DNA of 64,000 bases from Permianibacter fluminis (lineage in GTDB: Bacteria > Pseudomonadota > Gammaproteobacteria > Enterobacterales > Permianibacteraceae): the NCBI RefSeq assembly GCF_013179735.1, contig NZ_JABMEG010000001.1:1736001-1800000 (forward strand), written 5' to 3'. Positions 55,217 to 63,257 of this stretch are shown here, one piece after another. A program made the translations under genes and the position numbers. The number at the start of each line of letters is the position of its first letter. Position 1 is the first letter of the stretch. Under the pieces are notes generated by a model. That model had not been told where the DNA came from. It worked only from the letters and a program-made list of their open reading frames with translations, and did not search any database.

Positions 55217-55774
55217 ATGACCGAATCGAAGACTGTGCAACAACGCAACAAGCTGCTGGCGCTGAAGCTGGCGGGTGTAGCGTTTGGCATGACGGCTTTC
55301 GGCTTCGCCATGGTGCCGTTGTACGACGTGTTTTGCGATGTGTTCGGCATCAACGGCAAAACCGGCGGCAAGGCTGCTGTCTTGCAGCAGCAGGTTGATA
55401 CCTCACGTACCGTGACGGTTGAATTCCTGGCCGCGGTTGATCGCGGCCTGCCGTGGGAATTCACGCCGGTGGTGAAAAAGTTGCAGGTGCATCCGGGTGA
55501 GTTGCATCACGTCAGTTTCAAAGTGCTCAACCATACCGGTGAGCGCGTGGTCAGTCAGGCGGTGCCGAGTCTGACCCCGGGGCTGGCAACGATGTATTTC
55601 AACAAGACCGAATGCTTCTGTTTCAACAATCAGCCGCTGGAAGCGCATGCCGGAGCCGAGTTGCCGATGAGCTTTATCATCGACCCGCAGTTGCCGGCCG
55701 ATGTCCATACACTGACCTTGTCCTACACGCTGTACAACATTACCGACAAGCTGCAACCCGTCGCAGCAAAGTGA
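55217..55774 (+). CDS. ctaG: cytochrome c oxidase assembly protein CtaG/Cox11
   Basis: Copper chaperone that delivers CuB to subunit I. 185 residues: one N-terminal transmembrane helix (about 16-36), VPLYDVFCDVFGING, then the periplasmic copper-binding domain with WEFTPVVKKLQVHPGE, ATMYFNKTECFCFNNQPL (paired Cys) and LPMSFIIDPQLP. It lies between coxA and coxC as in many proteobacteria. The small DUF gene often found beside it is absent. Confidence 0.96.
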   Translation: MTESKTVQQRNKLLALKLAGVAFGMTAFGFAMVPLYDVFCDVFGINGKTGGKAAVLQQQVDTSRTVTVEFLAAVDRGLPWEFTPVVKKLQVHPGELHHVSFKVLNHTGERVVSQAVPSLTPGLATMYFNKTECFCFNNQPLEAHAGAELPMSFIIDPQLPADVHTLTLSYTLYNITDKLQPVAAK

Positions 55775-55831
55775 TACGTAGCAACATGACGCAACGGCAA
55801 TGACGTTGCAGGCTTCGTGAGGGAGTAAAAA

Positions 55832-56746
55832 ATGGCTCATAACCAAGAGCACGGCGAGTACGAACATTATTACGTGCCCGCACAGAGCAAATGGCCGTTC
55901 ATCGGCTCGATTGCGCTGGGTCTGATTGTGTTTGGCGCTGCCAACTTTGTGCAGCACTCGTCCGGCATCCAGAAGTTCAGCGTTGGTGCGACCAACAACT
56001 GGGGCGGCTGGATTCTGTTGGCCGGTATCGCCACGCTGCTGGTGATGCTGATTGGCTGGTGGAACCATGTCATCAAGGAATCGCTGGGCGGTCTGTACAG
56101 CAAGCAGATGGATCGCAGCTTCCGTCAGGGCATGTTCTGGTTCATCACCTCGGAAGTGATGTTCTTTGCCGCCTTCTTCGGTGCGCTGTTCTATATCCGG
56201 ATGTTTGTCGTGCCGTGGCTCGGTGGTGAAGGTGCCAAGACCAGCACGCACGATGTGCTGTGGCCTGACTTCGTTAACGTCTGGCCGCTGGTAAAAACGC
56301 CGAGTGGCGAAACGACCGAAGGCATGCTGCCGTGGGGCCTGCCGCTGATCAACACGATCCTGCTGGTGACCTCGTCGATCACGTTGACCTTTGCCCACCA
56401 TGCGATCAAGGAAAACAACAAGGTCAAGGCGCTGAACTGGATGTGGCCGACGCTGATTCTGGGCGCCACCTTCCTCGGTTTGCAGGCGATGGAATATCAC
56501 CACGCTTACACCGAAATGGGCCTGACCCTGGGTTCTGGCGTATACGGCAGCACTTTCTTCATGCTGACCGGTTTCCATGGCATGCACGTGACGCTCGGCA
56601 CCATCATGCTGACCGTGATGACCTTCCGGATTGCCGAAGGCCATTTCAAGTCGGACAAGCATTTCGCGTTCGAAGCGGCGGCCTGGTACTGGCACTTCGT
56701 TGACGTGGTCTGGATTGGTTTGTTTATTTTCGTGTACTGCCTGTAA
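55832..56746 (+). CDS. coxC: cytochrome c oxidase subunit III
   Basis: Third core subunit of the oxidase. 304 residues with about seven transmembrane helices: KWPFIGSIALG at the start, WWNHVIKESLGGLYSKQMDRSFRQGMFWFITSEVMFFAAFFGALFY in pattern, TLLVTSSITLTFAHHAI-like helix, FFMLTGFHGMHVTLGTIML and the end block AAWYWHFVDVVWIGLFIFVYCL in pattern. GAGGGAG precedes the ATG. It ends the first cox block; a strong terminator follows 75 bases later. Confidence 0.97.
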   Translation: MAHNQEHGEYEHYYVPAQSKWPFIGSIALGLIVFGAANFVQHSSGIQKFSVGATNNWGGWILLAGIATLLVMLIGWWNHVIKESLGGLYSKQMDRSFRQGMFWFITSEVMFFAAFFGALFYIRMFVVPWLGGEGAKTSTHDVLWPDFVNVWPLVKTPSGETTEGMLPWGLPLINTILLVTSSITLTFAHHAIKENNKVKALNWMWPTLILGATFLGLQAMEYHHAYTEMGLTLGSGVYGSTFFMLTGFHGMHVTLGTIMLTVMTFRIAEGHFKSDKHFAFEAAAWYWHFVDVVWIGLFIFVYCL

Positions 56747-56819
56747 GGGCGTTGCGCGAGAACTATAGCGAACAGGTCGATTCACGCTAGATTTGATTGG
56801 TGAAAAGACAGTTTGTGAA

Positions 56820-56854
56820 AAAGACAAAGGCCGGCATTGCCGGCCTTTGTCTTT
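56820..56854. terminator. intrinsic terminator of the coxBA-ctaG-coxC block
   Basis: AAAGACAAAGGCCGGC-ATT-GCCGGCCTTTGTCTTT, a 16-base perfect stem with T-rich ends on both strands. Confidence 0.92.
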
Positions 56855-56924
56855 GCAGAATTCGGTGAGGCAGTTAGGTCAGCTGTGCTTGGATCAGGCA
56901 CTGAAGCTCAGCTAACCATCTACA

Positions 56925-56961
56925 AAAACAAAACGGCGGGAATCTCCCGCCGTTTTGTTTT
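56925..56961. terminator. intrinsic terminator of the PEP-CTERM protease gene
   Basis: AAAACAAAACGGCGGGA-ATC-TCCCGCCGTTTTGTTTT, a 17-base perfect stem ten bases beyond the protease stop, usable from both directions. Confidence 0.93.
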
Positions 56962-56971
56962 GCTGCCGCAC

Positions 56972-58042
56972 TTAAGATTTGCGGCGGCGCAGTGACAGGC
57001 CCAGCAGGCCGACGCCGAACAGTGCCAGCACCCCCGGTTCCGGCACCGAGTTGGCGGTGATCCAGTCGTAGTGCCAGGCGACCGAGGTGTCGGTCATGCC
57101 TTCGCCCCAGGACGAGTTCAGGCCGCAGTCGTAGTCGAAGTAAACGCAGCCGAAACTGAAACCGTAAGAAGTCACGCCAGCCAGCATGCCATTGACCAGC
57201 AAGGTGCCGCCGGAGTCGCCCGGTGCCGACCCGGCTTCATGGCTGGTTGGTCCGTTGACGTAGGCCAAGTTGCCGCCGTCGAAGTTGTAGAACAGCTGGC
57301 CCCACAGATCGTTGTCGCCAATGCCGTCGCCGTCGAGATCGTACAGGTTGTCGAAATCGGAGGTCAGCACGCCGCCACCGCTGCAGTTCCAGCCAATCAT
57401 GTAGCAGAGTTCGGCATTGTCGCCGTCGAAATGGTTGCTGCCGAACACCCGCAGCAAGTTCTCGCCGTCGGCGGTGATGCCGCCGTAAATGGAGCCGGTG
57501 TCGCCCCAACCGAAGCCGCCGTAGCCAATCCGGGTGTAGTCGGTGCCAACCGCATTGCCGGTGTAGAGGTCATAGCGCTCGGCCCAGCTCGGTGCCGCTG
57601 TAGTCAACTCGATGATGGCCAAATCATTGCCATTACCGGTGTAGTCGAAGGTCCAGCCGGGATTGACCGTGACGCTGCGGAAACCGATGTCGACATGTTC
57701 GCCACCGGGACCGTCAAACTGGATGCTGTCGCTGCTGAAGTCGGGGTAGGGGGTACCGCCGCCATAAGTGACGCAGTGGGCGGCTGTCAGGATGTGGCGG
57801 CCGGATGGCAGCAAGCTGCCGGAGCAATAACGGTTGCCGAAATACTGCAGCTGCACGGTGCCAGTAAATTGGTCATCGTTCAGATCGATATAGGGCAGGG
57901 CGCCGCCAATGCCATCCGATGATGGCGCACCGACCACCACCAACGGTCGATAATCGGCCTGACTGCCGTCAACCAATCCGGCTTGAGCGGTAGCGACCAC
58001 CCCCAATGCAACTGCGGCCAAGGCGTAATTAAACGGGTTCAT
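56972..58042 (-). CDS. PEP-CTERM-anchored trypsin-like serine protease
   Basis: A 356-residue exported chymotrypsin-fold protease. Signal peptide (cleavage near TAQA, about 21). The triad is complete: His89 in LTAAHC, Asp140 in NDLAII and Ser277 in APGDSGG. A calcium-loop-like stretch (DLDGDGIGDNDL, about 235-246) is inserted before the Ser. The C-terminus is a classic PEP-CTERM sorting signal: VPEP (333-336), a hydrophobic helix, then RRRKS, so an exosortase should process it. AAGGAGAGGAAG precedes the ATG. It is a lone leftward gene inside the cox locus. The 220 bases beyond its start hold no gene. Confidence 0.93.
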   Translation of the reverse strand: MNPFNYALAAVALGVVATAQAGLVDGSQADYRPLVVVGAPSSDGIGGALPYIDLNDDQFTGTVQLQYFGNRYCSGSLLPSGRHILTAAHCVTYGGGTPYPDFSSDSIQFDGPGGEHVDIGFRSVTVNPGWTFDYTGNGNDLAIIELTTAAPSWAERYDLYTGNAVGTDYTRIGYGGFGWGDTGSIYGGITADGENLLRVFGSNHFDGDNAELCYMIGWNCSGGGVLTSDFDNLYDLDGDGIGDNDLWGQLFYNFDGGNLAYVNGPTSHEAGSAPGDSGGTLLVNGMLAGVTSYGFSFGCVYFDYDCGLNSSWGEGMTDTSVAWHYDWITANSVPEPGVLALFGVGLLGLSLRRRKS

Positions 58043-58262
58043 TACTTCCTCTCCTTCGTTTGCTTTTTACGGTCGTGGAACTGCCGTCATGACGAAGCAA
58101 TGTACAGACCAGCGGGTTAAGCAATTGAAATGCGAAGAAAAGGAGCGGTCGAAATTCGTACAATTCCGGAACGTGTAAAAATGGCAGACAGGTGAAACGA
58201 TCAGGGTTCAGTGCCAGAGGCCAGACTGAACCGGCCAGACGGATGCCTGCTCAGTCGCCTGC

Positions 58263-58475
58263 TCAGCCGGCAACGCCATGCGGTACCAGAATGCCGAACT
58301 TGATCGACAGTATCAGCACCAGCAACAGCAGCGCTGACAGACCAACCCGCCAAGTCAACGAGTTGACCGTCCGCTTGCTGTCGCCCTGATCTTTGACCAG
58401 GAAAAACAGGCCGCGGAACAGTACGAACAGGATGGCCAGCAGAATGACGATAACGACAGCTTTGGCCCACCACAT
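58263..58475 (-). CDS. DUF2909 (twin transmembrane) small protein
   Basis: A 70-residue protein with two hydrophobic helices (about 5-27 and 43-63) joined by a short basic/polar loop (KDQGDSKRTVNSLTWR). It is the DUF2909 type that commonly sits between coxC and the SURF1 gene in Pseudomonas and relatives. An accessory role in oxidase assembly is inferred from position only. GAGGAGC stands at the right distance before the ATG at 58475. Divergent from SURF1, with a 180-base gap that shows no other gene. Confidence 0.85.
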   Translation of the reverse strand: MWWAKAVVIVILLAILFVLFRGLFFLVKDQGDSKRTVNSLTWRVGLSALLLLVLILSIKFGILVPHGVAG

Positions 58476-58655
58476 GGTAGTGCTCCTCGGATTGATTCGG
58501 GCCGGCAGCATAACCATCTGCCCGGTCAACGCCAAGCGCCACCCCGGTTGTTCAGCAGCACAATGGTCAACGCCAGCAGCATGCCAGATGAGCCCGGCAG
58601 GTCGCTGTGGTAAGCTTGCCGCCCGTTTTTTGGCCAGTGTCTGATACGGCTGATC

Positions 58656-59363
58656 ATGTCGTCCTCCCGTCGTTTTTCTCTGCCGCTGTGGCCGACCGTA
58701 CTGGTAACGGCCGTCCTGATATTGACGGTCAATCTCGGCTTTTGGCAGTTGCGGCGCGAAGCGGAAAAGCAGCACCTGCAGGACGTCCAGGACATGGCGC
58801 TGAGTGCGGCGCCCATTGATCTGCTGGCTGCGCTCGCCAGCGACAATCCGGCCGCGCACCGGGTGCAGGTATTGGGTGCATGGTTGGAGGCGCCGCTGCT
58901 GGTGCTGGAAAACCAGAGCCACGATGAAAAACGCGGCGCCCATCTACTGCAGTGGCTGCTGTTGAACGACAGCCGCAAATTGCTGGTTGATCGTGGCTGG
59001 CAGATTGATTCTGTGGCCCCGCCGACGGTCGCCAGCGGCGCCGCGCAGCTGCACGGTGTGCTGTACAAGCCGGGGCAACCGTGGCGTTCGCCGGTGCTTG
59101 ATCTGCAGCAGCCGCTGGTGCGTATGCCGGTACTCGATTTTCAATTGCTGCGCGCCGGTGACGATCACACCCTGCCGTATCTGTTGCGGCTGGATGGCGA
59201 CAGCGCCGCAGCCTTGCAACCGAACTGGCAAACCAATGGCATGACTCCGGCCAAGCATCGCGGTTATGCCGTGACCTGGTTTGCGCTCAGTGCCGCATTG
59301 TTGTTGATGTACGGCTGGTGGTTGTATCAGCCGAAAGAAAATTCCCGGAAACGTTCGAGTTAA
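58656..59363 (+). CDS. SURF1 family cytochrome oxidase assembly protein
   Basis: Helps insert heme a into subunit I. 235 residues: N-terminal transmembrane helix (about 11-30, ending NLGFWQLRREAEK, the family signature), a soluble periplasmic domain with LLVDRGWQ and YAVTWFALSAALLLMYGWWLY as the second helix near the C-terminus. The two-helix, one-domain layout and GYAVTWF are standard for SURF1/Shy1. The next gene starts two bases after the stop. Confidence 0.94.
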   Translation: MSSSRRFSLPLWPTVLVTAVLILTVNLGFWQLRREAEKQHLQDVQDMALSAAPIDLLAALASDNPAAHRVQVLGAWLEAPLLVLENQSHDEKRGAHLLQWLLLNDSRKLLVDRGWQIDSVAPPTVASGAAQLHGVLYKPGQPWRSPVLDLQQPLVRMPVLDFQLLRAGDDHTLPYLLRLDGDSAAALQPNWQTNGMTPAKHRGYAVTWFALSAALLLMYGWWLYQPKENSRKRSS

Positions 59364-59364
59364 C

Positions 59365-59997
59365 ATGACCGACCACACCCCCAACACGGCAGCATCGGCG
59401 TCGCCCGAATCGGCTGCCTCCCTGCAACTGCCACGGGCGCAAGTGCTGCGCAATCGCTGGAAACTGATCGGCATTTTGCTGGTGTTCATCCTGCCGGTTT
59501 TTTTTGCCTACGCCGGCTATTTTGGCGGCTGGTTCCAGAACTATGCCCGCAGCAATCGCGGTGAGCTGCTGACGCCGGTTCCGCAGATTGGCAACTGGCA
59601 ATGGCAGTTCAACGATGGCCGCACGTTTGAAACGGGTGGCAAGTGGTGGCTGGTTTACGTGCACCGCGGTGACGCCTGTGATGCGTCTTGTCAGCTGCAG
59701 CTCTACACCTTGCAACAGACCTGGATCGGCATTGGCAAGGATCAGGATCGGGTCCGCATCGGCGCACTTGGTGTTGCGCCCGACGTCAAGCTGCCCGAAC
59801 AGGCAGAACGGCTGAACGCCAGTGTCGAAGCGCTGAACCAGAATCAGGTCAGCGGGCCGGCGTATTACGTGATCGATCCGCTAGGCAATGTCGTGCTGCG
59901 CTATCTGGCACCGAGTCAGCAGCAGGATGCAATCGAGCGCAGCAAGGACATCCGCAAGGACTTCCAGAAGTTGCTGCGTTTCTCTCATATCGGTTGA
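59365..59997 (+). CDS. membrane-anchored thioredoxin-fold-like protein of the cox locus
   Basis: A 210-residue protein with one transmembrane helix (about 33-52) and a periplasmic domain. That domain contains WWLVYVHRGDACDASCQLQLYTLQQ, i.e. a CxxxC at the place where SCO-like proteins bind copper, and a final YYVIDPLGNVVLRY strand. It corresponds to the hypothetical gene between SURF1 and ctaA in Pseudomonas. A role in copper or thiol handling during oxidase assembly is inferred. Its coupling to SURF1 (one base between stop and start) supports that. Confidence 0.8.
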   Translation: MTDHTPNTAASASPESAASLQLPRAQVLRNRWKLIGILLVFILPVFFAYAGYFGGWFQNYARSNRGELLTPVPQIGNWQWQFNDGRTFETGGKWWLVYVHRGDACDASCQLQLYTLQQTWIGIGKDQDRVRIGALGVAPDVKLPEQAERLNASVEALNQNQVSGPAYYVIDPLGNVVLRYLAPSQQQDAIERSKDIRKDFQKLLRFSHIG

Positions 59998-60053
59998 TAT
60001 CGTTCAAATTGCTAGTTGTGGTCAACGCCCTGATTTAGCCGGACTGAATACAA

Positions 60054-61049
60054 ATGAATGCAACGAAATACACGCGCTGGCTGGCAACGTTTGCGGCGCT
60101 GCTGGCCGTGGTGGTGGTAGGCCTGGGGGCGTGGACCCGGCTGAGTGATGCCGGCCTTGGCTGCCCGGATTGGCCGACCTGTTATGGCCACCTGAGTGTG
60201 CCGGACGAGTCGCATGAATTGCAGCGCGCAGCCGAACTGTTTCCAGAACAAACGGTTGTGGCAGCGAAAGCCTGGCCAGAAATGATCCACCGCTATTTTG
60301 CGGCAACGCTTGGCCTGTGCATCATCATCATTGCGGCGCTTGCCCTGCGTGCGCGCAAACAAGGCCATCCTTTGGTATTGCCGCTTTTTCTCGCGGCGTT
60401 GGTGTGCGTGCAAGGCGCATTCGGCGCCTGGACCGTTACCATGAAGCTGATGCCGGTGGTGGTGACGACCCATTTGCTGCTCGGTTTCACCACGCTGTCG
60501 TTATTGACGCTGCTTGCGTTGCAACTGCATGGCAAGATTACGCCGCTGCACACCACCCGCAATTTGCAACGTCATTTATTGCTGGCGGCGATACTGGTTG
60601 TGCTGCAGATTTTTCTTGGCGGCTGGACCAGTTCAAACTACGCGGCCGTGGTTTGCAACGAACTGCCGGTGTGTCAAGGCGATTGGCTGGCACAGGCAGA
60701 TTTTGCCGAAGGCTTTTCGCTGCACCTCAGTGATCGCAACTACGAGTTTGGCGTGCTGTCGCCGGCTGCGCGCATCGCCATACACAGTGCGCATCGACTG
60801 GGTGCCTGGCTGGTGCTGCTTGTTGTGGGGCTGCTGGCGTTGCGGTTGTGGCGCTCGGGCGCTGACGGTCGCCGGTATGGTTCGTTGATCGGTGGCTTGC
60901 TGCTGCTGCAGATTGGCCTCGGCATTTCCAATGTTGTGTTCGGGCTGCCGCTGGCCGTTGCGGTTGCCCACAATGGTGTTGGCGCGCTGCTGTTGATCAG
61001 CGTGTTGCTGACCAATCTGGCGGCATCGCCCGCGCGGGGACAAGCATGA
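60054..61049 (+). CDS. ctaA: heme A synthase (CtaA/COX15)
   Basis: Oxidises the C8 methyl of heme O to give heme A. 331 residues with eight predicted helices. Features: [21 protein letters not shown] with the first paired Cys, [12 protein letters not shown] (heme His), [29 protein letters not shown] with the second Cys pair, and [10 protein letters not shown] plus [11 protein letters not shown] (His). All four conserved His regions are present. Its stop overlaps the ctaB start by four bases. Confidence 0.96.
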   Translation: MNATKYTRWLATFAALLAVVVVGLGAWTRLSDAGLGCPDWPTCYGHLSVPDESHELQRAAELFPEQTVVAAKAWPEMIHRYFAATLGLCIIIIAALALRARKQGHPLVLPLFLAALVCVQGAFGAWTVTMKLMPVVVTTHLLLGFTTLSLLTLLALQLHGKITPLHTTRNLQRHLLLAAILVVLQIFLGGWTSSNYAAVVCNELPVCQGDWLAQADFAEGFSLHLSDRNYEFGVLSPAARIAIHSAHRLGAWLVLLVVGLLALRLWRSGADGRRYGSLIGGLLLLQIGLGISNVVFGLPLAVAVAHNGVGALLLISVLLTNLAASPARGQA

Positions 61050-61951
61050 GCGCAGCGCCGGAAACCCCTGTCGACAATCGCGCCGGGTGGCGCGATTACT
61101 ATGAGCTGACCAAGCCGCGCGTGGTAGCGTTGCTGTTGTTGACGGCGGTGATTGGCATGTTCCTCGCCATCGATACTCGCGAAGCTTGGCTGCCGGATTG
61201 GCAAGCGCTGCTGTTTGGTACGCTCGGAATCGCGCTGGCCTCGGCCAGTGCCGCGGTGGTCAATCAGGTGCTGGATCAACGCATTGACGCGATCATGGCG
61301 CGCACCCTGAACCGCCCGATTCCGCAAGGCAAGGTCGATGGCCCGCGCGCCTGGGCATTCGCGCTGCTGCTGGCCATTTTGTCGATGCTGATTCTGGCGC
61401 TGTTGGTTAACCCGCTGACTGCCGGCTTGACGTTTTTTGCCCTGATTGGATACGCCTTTATTTATACCGGCTATCTGAAGCGTGCGACCACGCAAAATAT
61501 TGTCATCGGTGGTCTTTCTGGCGCCGCGCCGCCGCTGCTCGGTTGGGCAGCGGTCAGCAACAGTGTGCACCCGTATGCCTTGCTGCTGGTGCTAATTATC
61601 TTTGTCTGGACACCCCCGCATTTCTGGGCCTTGGCCATTCATCGTCGCGATGATTACGCCAAAGCCGACATCCCGATGTTACCGGTGGTATTCGGTGTCG
61701 AGTTCACCAAGACCTGCGTGCTCTGGTACACCGTGCTGTTGTTGCTGACCACGCTGCTGCCGTATCTGACCGGGATGAGCGGGCGGATTTATCTTGTTGG
61801 CAGCGTCATTCTCGGTATCTGGTTTTTGGTCCATGCCTGGAAGCTGAAATTCCGCGACAGTCCCGGTCAGGCGATGGCAACGTTCCGGTTTTCGATTGTC
61901 TACCTGATGGCGCTGTTCGTCGTGCTGTTGGTCGATCACTATTGGAGTTAA
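61046..61951 (+). CDS. ctaB: heme O synthase (protoheme IX farnesyltransferase)
   Basis: Membrane prenyltransferase that adds farnesyl diphosphate to heme B, giving heme O for CtaA. 301 residues with about nine helices: [21 protein letters not shown], the Asp-rich site [47 protein letters not shown] and [27 protein letters not shown] in pattern. The usual RDIDA reads QRIDA here, a mild variation. The farnesyl donor is made by IspA, also in this window. Confidence 0.96.
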   Translation: MSAAPETPVDNRAGWRDYYELTKPRVVALLLLTAVIGMFLAIDTREAWLPDWQALLFGTLGIALASASAAVVNQVLDQRIDAIMARTLNRPIPQGKVDGPRAWAFALLLAILSMLILALLVNPLTAGLTFFALIGYAFIYTGYLKRATTQNIVIGGLSGAAPPLLGWAAVSNSVHPYALLLVLIIFVWTPPHFWALAIHRRDDYAKADIPMLPVVFGVEFTKTCVLWYTVLLLLTTLLPYLTGMSGRIYLVGSVILGIWFLVHAWKLKFRDSPGQAMATFRFSIVYLMALFVVLLVDHYWS

Positions 61952-61955
61952 CTGG

Positions 61956-62591
61956 ATGTCGATGTATCGAAGCCGTTCCTGGTTGCTGGTCCTGGTCATC
62001 GTGCTCGCGGCCGTCACTGGCTCGTGGTTGTTGAAGCCGCTGTTCAGCAAACCCGAACCGCTGCAACTCAGCAGCGGCCAGCTCTATCCAGAACCCAAAC
62101 CATTGGCGCCGTTTGCCCTGATTGACCAGAACGGTCAGCCGTTCACCAACGAGCGGCTGGTCGGGAAATGGACCTTTATCTTCTTTGGTTACACAACCTG
62201 CCCCGATATCTGTCCGACAACTTTGTCCGTGTTCGCCCAGTTTCTGAAGCAATTGCCGGCTGAACTCAAAGCCGATACCCAAGTAATCTTTGCAACGGTC
62301 GACCCGGCGCGTGACACTGTTGAGCAACTGCAGCGGTATCTACCGTTCTTTCATCCCGACCTGATCGGCCTGACTGGATTACCGATGGCCACCGATGGCT
62401 TTGCCCGGGATCTTGGCGTTGCCTATGCCGTGGTGGCGCAGGACGGTGGCGGTTATCTGATGGATCACAGCGTGCGCGTTTTTTTGGTCAACCCAAACGG
62501 CGAGCGTTTTGCGTTGTTTGCACCAGCGCCGACAGGTGGCTTTGTCGCGGCCAATTTGTCTGCGGACTACCTGTCCATTCGCCAGCATTAA
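61956..62591 (+). CDS. SCO1/SenC copper chaperone
   Basis: Thioredoxin-fold periplasmic protein that loads copper into the CuA site of subunit II. 211 residues: N-terminal membrane helix (about 7-26), FALIDQNGQPFTNERLVGKWTFIFFGYTTCPDICPTTL in pattern with the CxxxC copper motif, VDPARDT, and the His ligand in YLMDHSVRVFLV. It begins five bases after ctaB and ends the assembly block. It converges with the response regulator gene, with no clear terminator in the 24-base gap. Confidence 0.96.
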   Translation: MSMYRSRSWLLVLVIVLAAVTGSWLLKPLFSKPEPLQLSSGQLYPEPKPLAPFALIDQNGQPFTNERLVGKWTFIFFGYTTCPDICPTTLSVFAQFLKQLPAELKADTQVIFATVDPARDTVEQLQRYLPFFHPDLIGLTGLPMATDGFARDLGVAYAVVAQDGGGYLMDHSVRVFLVNPNGERFALFAPAPTGGFVAANLSADYLSIRQH

Positions 62592-62615
62592 GTGCCGGTA
62601 TCGAATGCGCCGCAT

Positions 62616-63257
62616 TCAAATCAGTTGAAGCTCCACCGCCTTCAACACCGCTCGCGTACGATCACGCACGCCGAGCTTGGCCAGAATGGCCGAAACATGG
62701 TTTTTTACCGTGCCTTCGGCCAGATTCAATGCTCGGGCAATTTCCTTGTTGCTGTAACCACCTGACAGCAGTCGCAGAATCTCTCGTTCCCGCTGCGATA
62801 GCGCCTCCGCAGGCGCACCGTCTCCGGCAGTCGCGCCTGCCATGGTTGCCAAACGCGCGCGTTCCTTCAGCGCTACGGGCTGATGCAATTGCTCACCGCC
62901 ATGGACGGTTTCGATGGCGCTGATCAATGATTCCAGCGTGACATCCTTGAGCAAATAGCCGCGCGCACCGGCTTCGATGCTGGCCAACACCAATTCATCA
63001 TCATCGAAGGTGGTCAGTATCAGGACTGGTGTCGGATTTTGCTTTGCCCGCAGTGCCTGCAAGGTGGCCAAGCCATCGCAGATGGGCATGCGTAGATCGA
63101 GCAGCAACACATCAACCTCATGGCTGTCGAGCCACTGCAGCGCTTCCTGACCGTTGCTGGCTTCAGCAAGCACCTCTACCTTCGGCGACAGCTGCAGCAG
63201 TGAACAAATGCCTTGCCGCACCAAGTGCTGGTCGTCGACCACCATCACCCGGATCAT
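62616..63257 (-). CDS. NarL/FixJ-family response regulator
   Basis: Two-component transcription regulator of 213 residues. The receiver domain has the acidic pair (Asp8, Asp9), the phosphorylation site Asp54 (LLLDLRMP) and the switch Lys in GYLLKD. The C-terminal LuxR-type helix-turn-helix reads LSQREREILRLLSGGYSNKEIARALNLAEGTVKNHVSAILAKLGV in pattern. The ATG at 63257 overlaps the kinase stop by four bases, so the two are coupled. Target genes are unknown. Confidence 0.95.
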   Translation of the reverse strand: MIRVMVVDDQHLVRQGICSLLQLSPKVEVLAEASNGQEALQWLDSHEVDVLLLDLRMPICDGLATLQALRAKQNPTPVLILTTFDDDELVLASIEAGARGYLLKDVTLESLISAIETVHGGEQLHQPVALKERARLATMAGATAGDGAPAEALSQREREILRLLSGGYSNKEIARALNLAEGTVKNHVSAILAKLGVRDRTRAVLKAVELQLI

